From the NCBI GenBank assembly GCA_035628135.1, contig DASPKM010000010.1, positions 1,054,001 to 1,118,000 on the forward strand: a stretch of 64,000 nt of DNA, read 5' to 3'. The stretch's first letter is position 1, and each line of letters begins with the position of its first letter. Below the pieces are notes generated by a model, which was not told the DNA's origin, made no database searches, and saw nothing but the letters and a program-made list of their open reading frames with translations. Origin of the DNA: DASPKM01 sp035628135 (lineage in GTDB: Bacteria > Bacteroidota > Bacteroidia > Chitinophagales > Chitinophagaceae). Made by a program: the position numbers and the translations under genes. Below, in pieces: positions 7,750-15,537 of the stretch.

Positions 7750-8916
7750 ATGAACCGAAAACTCCGGATGGGCATGGTTGGCGGCGGCAAGGACGCATTT
7801 ATCGGCGCCATTCACCGTATTGCCGCCAATATGGATGGATTGATTGAACTAAGCTGCGGCGCGCTAAGCATCAACCCCGAGATAGCGGTAGCGTCCGGCA
7901 AAATGTTGTTCCTGCCCGAAGACAGGACCTATCTTACCTACGACGAAATGATCTCGAAAGAAGCAAAGCTTCCCGCCGACAAGCGCATCGATTTCATAAC
8001 CATCGTTACACCCAACTTTGCGCACTTCGGGCCTGCAATGATGGCGCTGGACAACGGCTTTAACGTGGTAATAGAAAAACCGATCACCCTTTCATTGGAT
8101 GAAGCAAAGCAACTGAAACAAAAACTGGATCAAACAGGATTGTTGCTTTGCCTCACGCATACTTATTCAGGTTATCCCATGGTAAAGCAGGCAAGGCACA
8201 TGGTGCAGGCCGGCGCCCTGGGCAAGGTGCGGAAAATTTATGTTGAGTACCCGCAGGGCTGGTTGAGCAGGCTAAGCGAACGCGAAGGCAATCAACAGGC
8301 CGCCTGGCGCACTGATCCCAAACGCAGCGGTAAGGCGGGCGCCATGGGCGATATCGGAACGCATGCGGCGCATTTGGCTGAATATGTTTCGGGCCTTAAG
8401 ATCACCAAACTGTGCGCAGACCTGAACATCGTGGTAGAAGGCAGGGCATTGGACGATGACGGAGCAGTATTGTTGAAATTCGACAATGGCGCATCCGGCG
8501 TGCTGATGGCCACGCAAATTGCCGCCGGCGAAGAAAATGCTTTGAAGATCCGTGTATACGGAGAAAAGGGCGGAATAGAATGGGCACAGCACGAACCCAA
8601 TACTTTATTGGTAAAATGGTTGGACCAACCCACTCAAATACTGCGTGCTGGTGGAAATTATGGCGACAGGATTTCATCTTTTGCCGTACACAATTGCCGC
8701 ACGCCCGGAGGCCACCCCGAAGGATACCTGGAAGCGTTCGGTAATATTTACCGCAACTTCGCCCTTACACTGTCGGCAAAGTTGGACGGCACAACCCCGA
8801 CCAAAGAAATGCTCGATTTTCCCGGAGTGGAAGACGGCATACGCGGCATGGCATTCATTGAAAATGTAGTGGCATCTGCCCAGTCAGATACAAAGTGGAA
8901 GGATTATGTTGTATAG
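7750..8916 (+). CDS. Gfo/Idh/MocA family oxidoreductase
   Basis: 388 residues. The N-terminal Rossmann fold has a glycine-rich turn (MVGGGKDAF, from residue 9). The EKP motif (E109-K110-P111), typical of NAD(P)-dependent Gfo/Idh/MocA enzymes, follows. The C-terminal domain has 'GDIGTHAAHLAEYVSG', supplying the usual catalytic His. There is no signal peptide, so it is probably cytoplasmic. In 3-keto-sugar pathways members of this family reduce or oxidise C3, and some act as NAD-dependent glycosidases. The position between the dehydrogenase pair and a TIM-barrel protein (15 bases to the next gene) supports that role, but the substrate is inferred. Confidence 0.88.
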   Translation: MNRKLRMGMVGGGKDAFIGAIHRIAANMDGLIELSCGALSINPEIAVASGKMLFLPEDRTYLTYDEMISKEAKLPADKRIDFITIVTPNFAHFGPAMMALDNGFNVVIEKPITLSLDEAKQLKQKLDQTGLLLCLTHTYSGYPMVKQARHMVQAGALGKVRKIYVEYPQGWLSRLSEREGNQQAAWRTDPKRSGKAGAMGDIGTHAAHLAEYVSGLKITKLCADLNIVVEGRALDDDGAVLLKFDNGASGVLMATQIAAGEENALKIRVYGEKGGIEWAQHEPNTLLVKWLDQPTQILRAGGNYGDRISSFAVHNCRTPGGHPEGYLEAFGNIYRNFALTLSAKLDGTTPTKEMLDFPGVEDGIRGMAFIENVVASAQSDTKWKDYVV

Positions 8917-8931
8917 GAAATCAACTGAATA

Positions 8932-9987
8932 ATGACAACAGTTAAAGGACCCGGAATTTTTTTGGCGCAGTTCTTAGGAGACCAGCCACCGTTCAACGAC
9001 CTGGCTGCCATTTGCCGCTGGGCAAAAGAACTTGGTTTTACAGGCGTGCAACTACCTACCTGGGACCCGCGCTGCATCGACCTGCAAAAAGCCGCGGAAA
9101 GCAAAACTTATGCTGATGAATTAAAAGGCCTGATACAGCAATGCGGCCTGCAGATCACCGAACTCTCCACGCATTTACAAGGTCAACTCGTAGCGGTACA
9201 TCCTGCGTATGATACTTTGTTCGATGGATTTGCTCCTGAAAAATTGCGCGGCAACGCACCCGCAAGAACAGAATGGGCCGTTCAGCAATTGAAATATGCG
9301 GCACAAGCTTCGCGCAATCTGGGATTGAATGCGCACGCTACTTTCAGCGGCGCCTTGCTATGGCATACGGTATATCCCTGGCCGCAACGGCCCGCGGGCT
9401 TGGTAGAAACGGGCTTTACCGAACTGGCAAAGCGCTGGCTGCCCATACTGGATACATTTGAGGAAAATGGCGTGGACGTTTGCTATGAAATACATCCTGG
9501 CGAAGATCTGCACGACGGCGTGAGCTACGAAATGTTCCTGGAAAAAGTAAACAATCATCCGCGCGCCTGCCTGCTGTACGATCCCTCGCATTTTGTATTG
9601 CAGAGCCTGGATTACCTGGCCTACATCGACCATTACCACGAGCGCATCAGGATGTTCCATGTAAAAGATGCGGAGTTCAATCCCACCGGCAAGCAGGGCG
9701 TATATGGTGGATACCAATCGTGGATCGACCGCGCAGGAAGATTCCGTTCCTTAGGCGATGGGCAAGTTGACTTCAAAAGTATTTTCAGCAAGCTTTCTGC
9801 CTATGATTATAAGGGTTGGGCTGTAATGGAATGGGAATGCTGCATCAAGCATCCTGAAGATGGCGCGAGGGAAGGCGCGCGCTTCATACGCGACCACATC
9901 ATTCGCGTTACAGAAAAAGCGTTCGATGATTTTGCGGGAACTGGCAGCAATGAAAAATTAAATCGGGCAGTATTGGGATTGGATTGA
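8932..9987 (+). CDS. Sugar phosphate isomerase/epimerase family TIM barrel protein
   Basis: 351 residues, no signal peptide, so cytoplasmic unlike its two exported homologues in this locus. Candidate metal ligands are in 'CYEIHPGED', 'LLYDPSHF', 'MFHVKDAEF' and 'AVMEWECC', the Glu-Asp-His-Glu arrangement of the xylose-isomerase-like/AP-endonuclease-2 family. It starts at ATG 8932, 15 bases after the Gfo/Idh/MocA gene; the two are a frequent pair in keto-sugar and inositol-type catabolism. The likely job is isomerisation, epimerisation or elimination on an oxidised sugar. The exact reaction cannot be told from sequence. Confidence 0.85.
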   Translation: MTTVKGPGIFLAQFLGDQPPFNDLAAICRWAKELGFTGVQLPTWDPRCIDLQKAAESKTYADELKGLIQQCGLQITELSTHLQGQLVAVHPAYDTLFDGFAPEKLRGNAPARTEWAVQQLKYAAQASRNLGLNAHATFSGALLWHTVYPWPQRPAGLVETGFTELAKRWLPILDTFEENGVDVCYEIHPGEDLHDGVSYEMFLEKVNNHPRACLLYDPSHFVLQSLDYLAYIDHYHERIRMFHVKDAEFNPTGKQGVYGGYQSWIDRAGRFRSLGDGQVDFKSIFSKLSAYDYKGWAVMEWECCIKHPEDGAREGARFIRDHIIRVTEKAFDDFAGTGSNEKLNRAVLGLD

Positions 9988-10027
9988 ATGTTTTTATGAA
10001 TTTTACGCATCGAAAATAAAATACGGT

Positions 10028-10453
10028 ATGAAGAAATCTCTGATTGTTCTGTCTTCGGTTTTTTTGCTGGCTGCATTCCTGTTTGCCTGTGGGGACAGTT
10101 CCGGTGACAAAAAAGAAGAAACAAAAAACGAAGGAAAGGTAGAGGATGCGCCTGCCGATGGCAAGCCCGCCGGCATAACGCAGGCCGAATACGATAAGGC
10201 AGTACAAATCATTGCCGGTTCGGATTGCCTCGGGTGCCATGCGGTAACGACAAAAACAAACGGGCCCGCGTATAGGGACATTGCGCAACGATACGAAGCT
10301 ACCGAGGCCAACATCGACACGCTGGCAAATAAGATCATCCATGGGGGAAGCGGCAACTGGGGACAAATACCCATGCAACCGCACCCCGACATTCCCAGGG
10401 AAGACGCGCGGCTGCTGGCTAAATACGTGCTTTCTCTCAGGGACGCTAAATAA
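10028..10453 (+). CDS. Class I cytochrome c lipoprotein, probable electron acceptor of the FAD dehydrogenases
   Basis: 141 residues. A signal peptide ends in a lipobox (FLFAC, C21), so it is probably anchored as a lipoprotein. A charged 30-residue linker follows, then one haem-binding motif CLGCH (C67, C70, H71). A Met in 'WGQIPMQPHP' is the likely sixth haem ligand. The domain has the small class I fold ending in 'LLAKYVLSLRD'. Sitting 40 bases after the TIM-barrel gene in the dehydrogenase operon, it most likely receives electrons from the GMC flavin subunits and passes them to the respiratory chain. Confidence 0.88.
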   Translation: MKKSLIVLSSVFLLAAFLFACGDSSGDKKEETKNEGKVEDAPADGKPAGITQAEYDKAVQIIAGSDCLGCHAVTTKTNGPAYRDIAQRYEATEANIDTLANKIIHGGSGNWGQIPMQPHPDIPREDARLLAKYVLSLRDAK

Positions 10454-10479
10454 ATTATTTTAACTACAACCAATTTACC

Positions 10480-11262
10480 ATGCGAGTGCTAATTGCCGCG
10501 CTGGCCCTGTCAGCACTGACCGGTTGCCAACTAAACTCAGCCAAAGACGCTGAAACAGAAAAAAAAGATACTATGTCTAACACGGCTACAACAACCGCCG
10601 CATCCCCCAATACCCTCACCGATGCGCAAAAAAGCGAAGGCTGGCAACTGCTGTTCGATGGCACTACCAAAAACGGATGGCATGTGTATAACAATAAAAG
10701 CGATGGCGCGGCATGGAAAGTAGCGAATGGCGTGCTATACCTCGACACCGCACAGAAAAAAGACTGGCAGGTGGTAGGCGGCGGCGATATTGTTACCGAT
10801 GAAGAATTCGAGAACTATCATTTTAAGGTAGAATGGAAAGTAACGCCCGGCGGCAACAGCGGCATTATCTTTAATATTAAAGAAGACCCTAAATACGAGC
10901 ACACCTGGCATACCGGACCCGAAATGCAGGTGCTGGACAATGCAGGACATGCTGATTCAAAGATCAACAAGCACCGCGCAGGCGACCTGTATGATCTTAT
11001 CAGCGCCTCGCCCGAAACAGTAAAGCCCGCGGGAGAATGGAACCTTGCCGAGATCGTTTCCAACAAAGGCACCCTGGAGTTTTATCTCAACGGGACCAAG
11101 GTGGTATCCAGCACCATGTGGGATGACAACTGGAAAAAAATGATCGCCGCCAGCAAGTTCAAGCAATGGCCCGACTTCGGCACCTACAAAAAAGGCCGCA
11201 TAGGCCTGCAAGACCACGGCGACCATATCGAATTCAGGAATATAATGATCAGGAAACTGTAA
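10480..11262 (+). CDS. DUF1080 / 3-keto-disaccharide hydrolase family lipoprotein
   Basis: 260 residues with a lipobox (LTGC, C16) and Ala/Thr-rich linker, so a periplasmic or surface lipoprotein. The body is a single jelly-roll of the concanavalin-like DUF1080 type: 'GWQLLFDGTTKNGWHVY' near residue 50, 'GGNSGIIFNIKED', 'GPEMQVLDNAGH' and a closing 'GRIGLQDHGDHIEFRNI'. Members are annotated as 3-keto-disaccharide hydrolases and cleave sugars already oxidised at C3. It is the last gene of the operon, 26 bases after the cytochrome, and its stop abuts the stop of a convergent TIM-barrel gene. A glycan-oxidation locus is the natural reading. Confidence 0.88.
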   Translation: MRVLIAALALSALTGCQLNSAKDAETEKKDTMSNTATTTAASPNTLTDAQKSEGWQLLFDGTTKNGWHVYNNKSDGAAWKVANGVLYLDTAQKKDWQVVGGGDIVTDEEFENYHFKVEWKVTPGGNSGIIFNIKEDPKYEHTWHTGPEMQVLDNAGHADSKINKHRAGDLYDLISASPETVKPAGEWNLAEIVSNKGTLEFYLNGTKVVSSTMWDDNWKKMIAASKFKQWPDFGTYKKGRIGLQDHGDHIEFRNIMIRKL

Positions 11263-12129
11263 TTACAGGATGTTCTTCTTCAGATAAGCAATACTCGTTT
11301 TAGCGCTTTCCAACGGAGCCGATGAAACGTCCTGCTCCACAAAAAAATGTTTCATGCCTGCTTTCTTCTGGCAGTCGAACACCTTTTTGAAATTGATCAC
11401 GCCGTTGCCTACTTCGGTAAATCGCTTCTGCGGCGTATTGTCCATGTCCTTTACATGCCATAACGGAAAGCGCCCCGGATTTTGTTTGATGAGCGCAATG
11501 GGATCCTGCCCCGCAAACGACACCCAGTAAATGTCCATCTCGAACAATACGAGTGAACGATCGGTTTCTTTCAGCAACACGTCCATTCCATTGCGGCCTT
11601 CCATTGGCTGAAATTCAAAATCATGATTATGATAGGCCACCTGCATGCCCGCCTGCTTGCACCATTCGCCTGCCAGGTTTAGCCGGGCCGCGAGTTTTTT
11701 ATATGCATCCAGGTTTTTTCTTTCATTGGCTTCAAGGTAGGGTACTACCATGTATCGCTGGCCGAGTTGTTGGGCGTCTTCAATGCCTTGTTTCCATTCA
11801 TCGTCCTTACCCTGGAATAAAAATCCTTTCAGGTAATAATGCCCGCTGGGCGTTTGCAGGTTATTTTTTTTCAGCAGCGCATTGAAATCATTCGGGCTCA
11901 TGCCAGAATGCTTGCGGTTGGCATAGTCGAACGTTTCTACTTCCTGGTAGCCGGCCTGTGCAACCGCGGCAATGGTGCCTGCCAGGTCCTTCTTCAATAC
12001 ATCGCGCAGCGTGTAGAGCTGAATCCCGATCTTTTTATTTGCTTTGAAATATTCGTCTTTCGCTAATACTAATCCCGCGGTGAGCAGGGTGGATTGCTTG
12101 ATGAAATTCCTTCTTGTAGAAAATTGCAT
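11263..12129 (-). CDS. Sugar phosphate isomerase/epimerase family TIM barrel protein, Tat-exported
   Basis: 288 residues with a canonical twin-arginine signal (STRRNFIKQS, residues 4-13) followed by a hydrophobic segment. The mature part starts 'KKIGIQLYTLRDVLKKDL', the hallmark beginning of exported xylose-isomerase-like barrels in Bacteroidota. Ligand candidates lie in 'VAYHNHDFEF', 'LVLFEMDIYW', 'PLWHVKDMD' and 'FVEQDV'. It probably acts in the periplasm on the oxidised sugar, alongside the convergent DUF1080 lipoprotein whose stop codon it touches. Whether it is an epimerase or a lyase is open. It has no partner on its own strand within 45 bases. Confidence 0.86.
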   Translation of the reverse strand: MQFSTRRNFIKQSTLLTAGLVLAKDEYFKANKKIGIQLYTLRDVLKKDLAGTIAAVAQAGYQEVETFDYANRKHSGMSPNDFNALLKKNNLQTPSGHYYLKGFLFQGKDDEWKQGIEDAQQLGQRYMVVPYLEANERKNLDAYKKLAARLNLAGEWCKQAGMQVAYHNHDFEFQPMEGRNGMDVLLKETDRSLVLFEMDIYWVSFAGQDPIALIKQNPGRFPLWHVKDMDNTPQKRFTEVGNGVINFKKVFDCQKKAGMKHFFVEQDVSSAPLESAKTSIAYLKKNIL

Positions 12130-12174
12130 GGTAGGTTTTTTTCAGGACAAGAAAGATAAGAAAATAAGGCTGCA

Positions 12175-12789
12175 TCACTCCTCCATTTCGTTCAATATTT
12201 CTTTCAGCTTTTTAATGTGGCGGCCATATAACCTGTTCACCAGCCATTTGTTGAGATAGATGCCTCCAACAGTGAGCACGATCACCGATACAATGAAAAT
12301 AATGATGGTCAATCGCACCGTGCTTGGGGGGAAATCCTTATGCAATCGTTCCGGGAACAGGATAAAGGCCACGTACCCTACTATCAGCATGGTTACAGGG
12401 GTGAGTATGTTGCCTACCAAAAGGTAAAACCGCACATATTTTTCAAGCGTGCCCAGCTGTAGCTGCAGGTTGCTTTTTACATGGCACGAAATGCATTGCA
12501 TGTTGCTGAGCAATTTGTTTTTGCGATAGTAATATCCCAAAAAGAATATTCCCAGGAACAACAGCAACCATGCTATCTCAGCCATTTTTCCGCCGAACGC
12601 CAACAGGTAGTACACTACGCCCGCGCCGTACATTACAATCACAGCAACAATCTCCCACATCAGGTTGCGCTTCATCCTGTTGATCGGGCTGTTGGACCGC
12701 TTGCTTAGCAGCGAAAGAAAGTATTCGTCTTTCTTTTGTTGTGGGCCGGTCTCCTTGCCCCAGATGTTTTTAAACTGCTCTAGTTCCAT
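12175..12789 (-). CDS. Membrane protein encoded with an ECF sigma factor (possible anti-sigma-like partner)
   Basis: 204 residues. A charged N-terminal 40 residues (LEQFKNIWGKETGPQQKKDEY) would lie in the cytoplasm. It is followed by about four hydrophobic segments (roughly residues 44-66, 70-86, 120-145 and 155-178) and a charged tail. It starts four bases after the stop of the sigma factor gene, so the two are co-transcribed. In Bacteroidota such ORFs often bind and hold the sigma factor, but there is no recognisable zinc-binding anti-sigma or FecR domain here, so the role is inferred from position only. Confidence 0.75.
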   Translation of the reverse strand: MELEQFKNIWGKETGPQQKKDEYFLSLLSKRSNSPINRMKRNLMWEIVAVIVMYGAGVVYYLLAFGGKMAEIAWLLLFLGIFFLGYYYRKNKLLSNMQCISCHVKSNLQLQLGTLEKYVRFYLLVGNILTPVTMLIVGYVAFILFPERLHKDFPPSTVRLTIIIFIVSVIVLTVGGIYLNKWLVNRLYGRHIKKLKEILNEMEE

Positions 12790-12793
12790 ACCG

Positions 12794-13291
12794 TCACTGG
12801 GTTGTTAGTTTACGTAATTTTTCTTTGATGCGGTTCATTTTTACGCGAAGGTTGTTCTGGTTTATACCGAGAATGTCTTCCATTTCATCGTACGATTTGT
12901 CTTCCAGATACAACATCACCAATGCTCTTTCCACTTCGGACAATTGGCGGATGGCAGTATACATCTGTTGCAATTGATCTTCTTTTTCCTTGTTGTATTC
13001 CTCGTCCTGGATGTTTACCGGCAACCGTTCCGGTTCATAAGAAGTAATATGGTTCTTTTGACGGCGCAGGCCCGAAATAGCGGTATTAAGTGCGATGCGG
13101 TAAAGCCAGGTGCTGAATTTGCTTTCGCCCCTGAATTTGGGATAGGCCTTCCACAACTGGATCACTATTTCCTGGAACAGGTCTTCCCTGTCCGGAAGGC
13201 TGTTGCCATACAGGTTGCACACCTTGTGAATAAGGGCCTGGTGTTCATGTATCAGCTGAACAAACTCGGGTTGTTGTATTGTATTTTGCAA
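12794..13291 (-). CDS. ECF-type RNA polymerase sigma-70 factor
   Basis: 165 residues. Region 2 is seen in 'DREDLFQEIVIQLWKAYPKFRGESKFSTWLYRIALNTA' features (DLFQEI, FSTWLYRIA; residues about 37-72). Region 4 is the helix-turn-helix near residues 115-160 (LSEVERALVMLYLEDKSYDEM, then LRVKMNRIKEKL). No extra domains, so a minimal ECF sigma. It directs core polymerase to a specific promoter set under envelope or extracytoplasmic signals. The next gene, 4 bases on, encodes a membrane protein that could regulate it. The regulon cannot be read from the window. Confidence 0.92.
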   Translation of the reverse strand: MQNTIQQPEFVQLIHEHQALIHKVCNLYGNSLPDREDLFQEIVIQLWKAYPKFRGESKFSTWLYRIALNTAISGLRRQKNHITSYEPERLPVNIQDEEYNKEKEDQLQQMYTAIRQLSEVERALVMLYLEDKSYDEMEDILGINQNNLRVKMNRIKEKLRKLTTQ

Positions 13292-13376
13292 GGCTTCCGG
13301 CTTAACAGTAGTCGGGGAATTGCCGGAAAAGTTACAGAAGATAATATCGAAGCATTAAAAAGCATTGGAATGACGC

Positions 13377-13406
13377 GGCGCCCGGTGCCTTCAACCACCG
13401 GGCGCC
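13377..13406 (-). terminator. Hairpin terminator downstream of the 13418-13864 lipoprotein gene
   Basis: A perfect 11-base stem (GGCGCCCGGTG at 13377-13387, CACCGGGCGCC at 13396-13406) with an 8-base loop starts 11 bases past the stop on the minus strand. The T-rich stretch (CTTTTT) lies about a dozen bases further, so it is a strong hairpin with a displaced U-tract. Confidence 0.65.
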
Positions 13407-13417
13407 TGCATCCGCAC

Positions 13418-13864
13418 TTATTCATTCCACAACCCGTCATTCGCACCTGTTGGACCTACAAGGTTCAGGTTAACAGCCAATGGAAGGCTGAAACCTATGG
13501 AACGCGTAAACAGCCGCACACTGCCATCCGGCTTCCTGCTGTATACGTACAGATCGGCCGTCCAATTCCCGCTCGAATTGTCATCCATCAGCAGGTTCAG
13601 GCTTTGCGAACCCTTGTCGAACCTCCTGAAAGTAGGCGTATTCGATCCCTGCTTCGTTAGTATCACGGTGGCGGAATCAACCTGCGCAATGGGAATGGTG
13701 ACATTCGAAAAATTGATGACTAAATATTTCTCAATGGTGGGTGTTGGTTGTTGGTATGCCTTGTCTTTTTTGCAGGAAGACAAGGAAAATGACAATAGAA
13801 GTAATATTGCCAGCGCTGCTGCTGATGGTTTAAGGGCAAGCACTGTTCCCTGTAATTGTTTCAT
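13418..13864 (-). CDS. Small secreted lipoprotein of unknown function
   Basis: 148 residues. The N-terminal 30 residues form a signal peptide ending in a lipobox-like 'FSLSSCKKDK' (Cys about residue 31). The rest is a beta-rich, low-charge domain with repeats such as 'YLVINFSNVTIPIAQVDSA', 'NSSGNWTADLYVYSR' and 'GFSLPLAVNLNLVGPTG'. I do not recognise the family. It has a good promoter on the minus strand at 13906-13937 and a hairpin just after its stop, so it appears to be a one-gene transcription unit upstream of the sigma factor gene. Confidence 0.75.
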   Translation of the reverse strand: MKQLQGTVLALKPSAAALAILLLLSFSLSSCKKDKAYQQPTPTIEKYLVINFSNVTIPIAQVDSATVILTKQGSNTPTFRRFDKGSQSLNLLMDDNSSGNWTADLYVYSRKPDGSVRLFTRSIGFSLPLAVNLNLVGPTGANDGLWNE

Positions 13865-13905
13865 GGCTAAATTTTTTTGTTACCTGGTCTTTTGTATGCC
13901 TGACA

Positions 13906-13937
13906 CAAAACTAGCCGTGAAACGCAGCACGCGACAA
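13906..13937 (-). promoter_or_regulatory. Bacteroidota-type promoter for the 13418-13864 gene
   Basis: Read on the minus strand, the -7 element TAGTTTTG (13913 to 13906) matches TAnnTTTG exactly. A TTG at 13937 to 13935 serves as -33, with 21 bases between. The start codon at 13864 is about 40 bases downstream. Confidence 0.6.
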
Positions 13938-14035
13938 TCCCACAATGATGTGATTAAGCTTGTTTTAACATTCTTTCCAGAAAAAAAGCTTCTTTTCAGC
14001 CCCGATTTTTATTAATTTACTGCAAAGCTACGTTT

Positions 14036-14794
14036 ATGAGAAAAAGTTTACTCGCGCTGACAGTGATGCTGTTTTGCAGCGTTCACGCTTTTACCCAATT
14101 GAACATGCAATACAATTTTGCCCGCCCCATCGGCACGCAGGGTGAAAACATCAACCAGATGCATGGCCTTGCATTGGGATGGGAGATCAAATTGAAAAAC
14201 TCTCCTTTTGTAGTGGTTCCCGAGATGGCCTTCAACCTGTACGGATTAAAAACCCTGGAGCAGGAGCTGCCATTTCACAATGGTTATGTTACCCGCACGG
14301 ACGTGAACTATACCACATCCATGAACAGTTATTCCGTGGCGCTGAAATTTCAACCGCCCACTAAAAATAATTTCCAGCCCTTTATGGCCATTCGCGCCGG
14401 CGGCTTGCATTACCACAGCAACATGACCATCGAAGACCCCGAAGATCCTATGGGTTGCAGGGCTCTTGAGAAAAAAGCACTGGTGAAGGATTTTACCTGG
14501 ATGGCCTCGGGTGGTGTTGGTTTCAGGCTCGACGGAAAAGCTTTTTCGGGCAGGGATAGTAAAGTGGCCATCGACTTCAGCGCATTTTATACCCATGGCG
14601 GCGAGGCCCAATACCTGAAAATGAGCAAGGGGCACGACCATTCGGCAGGCAACCCCAAATCGAACCAATACTACGTTAAGTTCGAGCACATACCCAGCGG
14701 CGAGGTGCATGAGCATGCCATCGGCACAGTGTATAATACCGCAACCCGGTTGCTGGAGTTCAGGCTGGGCGTTCACATAAAACTCTGCAATTAA
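14036..14794 (+). CDS. Outer membrane beta-barrel-like protein of unknown function
   Basis: 252 residues. A cleavable signal peptide (about residues 1-20, ending HAFTQ) precedes alternating hydrophobic/polar strands: 'GLALGWEIKL', 'FVVVPEMAFNLYGL', 'SYSVALKFQPP', 'FMAIRAGGLHYHS', 'ASGGVGFRLDG' and 'LLEFRLGVHIKL'. A small outer-membrane barrel is the best reading. A His-rich section (KGHDHSAGN, EHIPSGEVHEHA) near residues 200-235 is unusual and could bind metal, but no such function is known to me. It is alone on its strand here; no operon partner is apparent. Confidence 0.75.
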   Translation: MRKSLLALTVMLFCSVHAFTQLNMQYNFARPIGTQGENINQMHGLALGWEIKLKNSPFVVVPEMAFNLYGLKTLEQELPFHNGYVTRTDVNYTTSMNSYSVALKFQPPTKNNFQPFMAIRAGGLHYHSNMTIEDPEDPMGCRALEKKALVKDFTWMASGGVGFRLDGKAFSGRDSKVAIDFSAFYTHGGEAQYLKMSKGHDHSAGNPKSNQYYVKFEHIPSGEVHEHAIGTVYNTATRLLEFRLGVHIKLCN

Positions 14795-14905
14795 GATTTC
14801 ATTAAAATTGCGTTCCTGGCCACTGGCTGGCAATTTTTCCCGCGATTTGATCGTCTAACAGGAGCAAATTTATGGGAACGGTGTCCCAAGGCCCGTCCTA
14901 TTCTA

Positions 14906-14913
14906 TACTTTTG
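14906..14913 (+). promoter_or_regulatory. -7 promoter element upstream of the DUF2911 gene
   Basis: TACTTTTG matches TAnnTTTG exactly and lies 40 bases before the ATG at 14953. No clear -33 TTTG is visible at the right spacing. Confidence 0.4.
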
Positions 14914-14952
14914 CGCCGTAATTAGTTGACCCAGCAATAAAAATTGGAACGC

Positions 14953-15528
14953 ATGATTAAAGAAGCTTGTAAAACCGCCAGCCTGTTATTGGTATGCTTG
15001 TGCATTGCCGCCGTTTCTTTCAGCCAGCAGAAATTTCCCCCGCTCGATAAATCTCCGATGGATGTGAGCTACTTTCCCGTGAACTACCCCATCCTGAAAA
15101 TACAGGATAAGGCCACGGAAGGATTGCTGGCCCGGGTAGTGTACAGCCGCCCTCAAAAGAGCGGCCGCGTAGTATTTGGAGAGCTGGTGGAGTTTGGAAA
15201 AGTATGGCGCCTGGGCGCAAACGAAGCCACGGAAATAGAATTTTTTAAAGATGTAAAGATCGCAGGCAAGAAAGTAAAGAAGGGACGGTATACGATGTAT
15301 GCGCTGGTGAATCCTGACAGATGGACCATCATACTTAATTCCGATACCGATACCTGGGGCGCATTTAAATACGATGCCCGCAAAGACGTGGTGCGTGCCG
15401 ATGTGCCTGTTCAAAGAAACGGAGAAAGCCTGGAGGCGCTGGCCATAGCATTCGAAAAAAACAATGGCGGCTTCAACCTCGTGGCTGGGTGGGATGATAT
15501 AATGATAAAACTGCCGATAAGCCTGTAA
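14953..15528 (+). CDS. DUF2911 domain secreted protein
   Basis: 191 residues from the ATG at 14953; a TTG at 14944 in the same frame would only add MER before it. The signal peptide ends near 'VSFSQQ'. The domain matches DUF2911, common in Bacteroidota: 'RVVYSRPQKSGRVVFG', 'VWRLGANEATEIEF', 'GKKVKKGRYTMYALVNPDRWTIIL' and a closing 'AGWDDIMIKLPI'. Function is unknown; the fold is predicted beta-rich and periplasmic. It ends 9 bases before asnB, so the two may be co-transcribed. Confidence 0.85.
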   Translation: MIKEACKTASLLLVCLCIAAVSFSQQKFPPLDKSPMDVSYFPVNYPILKIQDKATEGLLARVVYSRPQKSGRVVFGELVEFGKVWRLGANEATEIEFFKDVKIAGKKVKKGRYTMYALVNPDRWTIILNSDTDTWGAFKYDARKDVVRADVPVQRNGESLEALAIAFEKNNGGFNLVAGWDDIMIKLPISL

Positions 15529-15537
15529 CTTCATGCC

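Noticed and set aside
12944..13660. Long plus-strand frame antisense to the sigma factor and lipoprotein genes
   Set aside because: Shadow of two convincing minus-strand genes, without recognisable domain.
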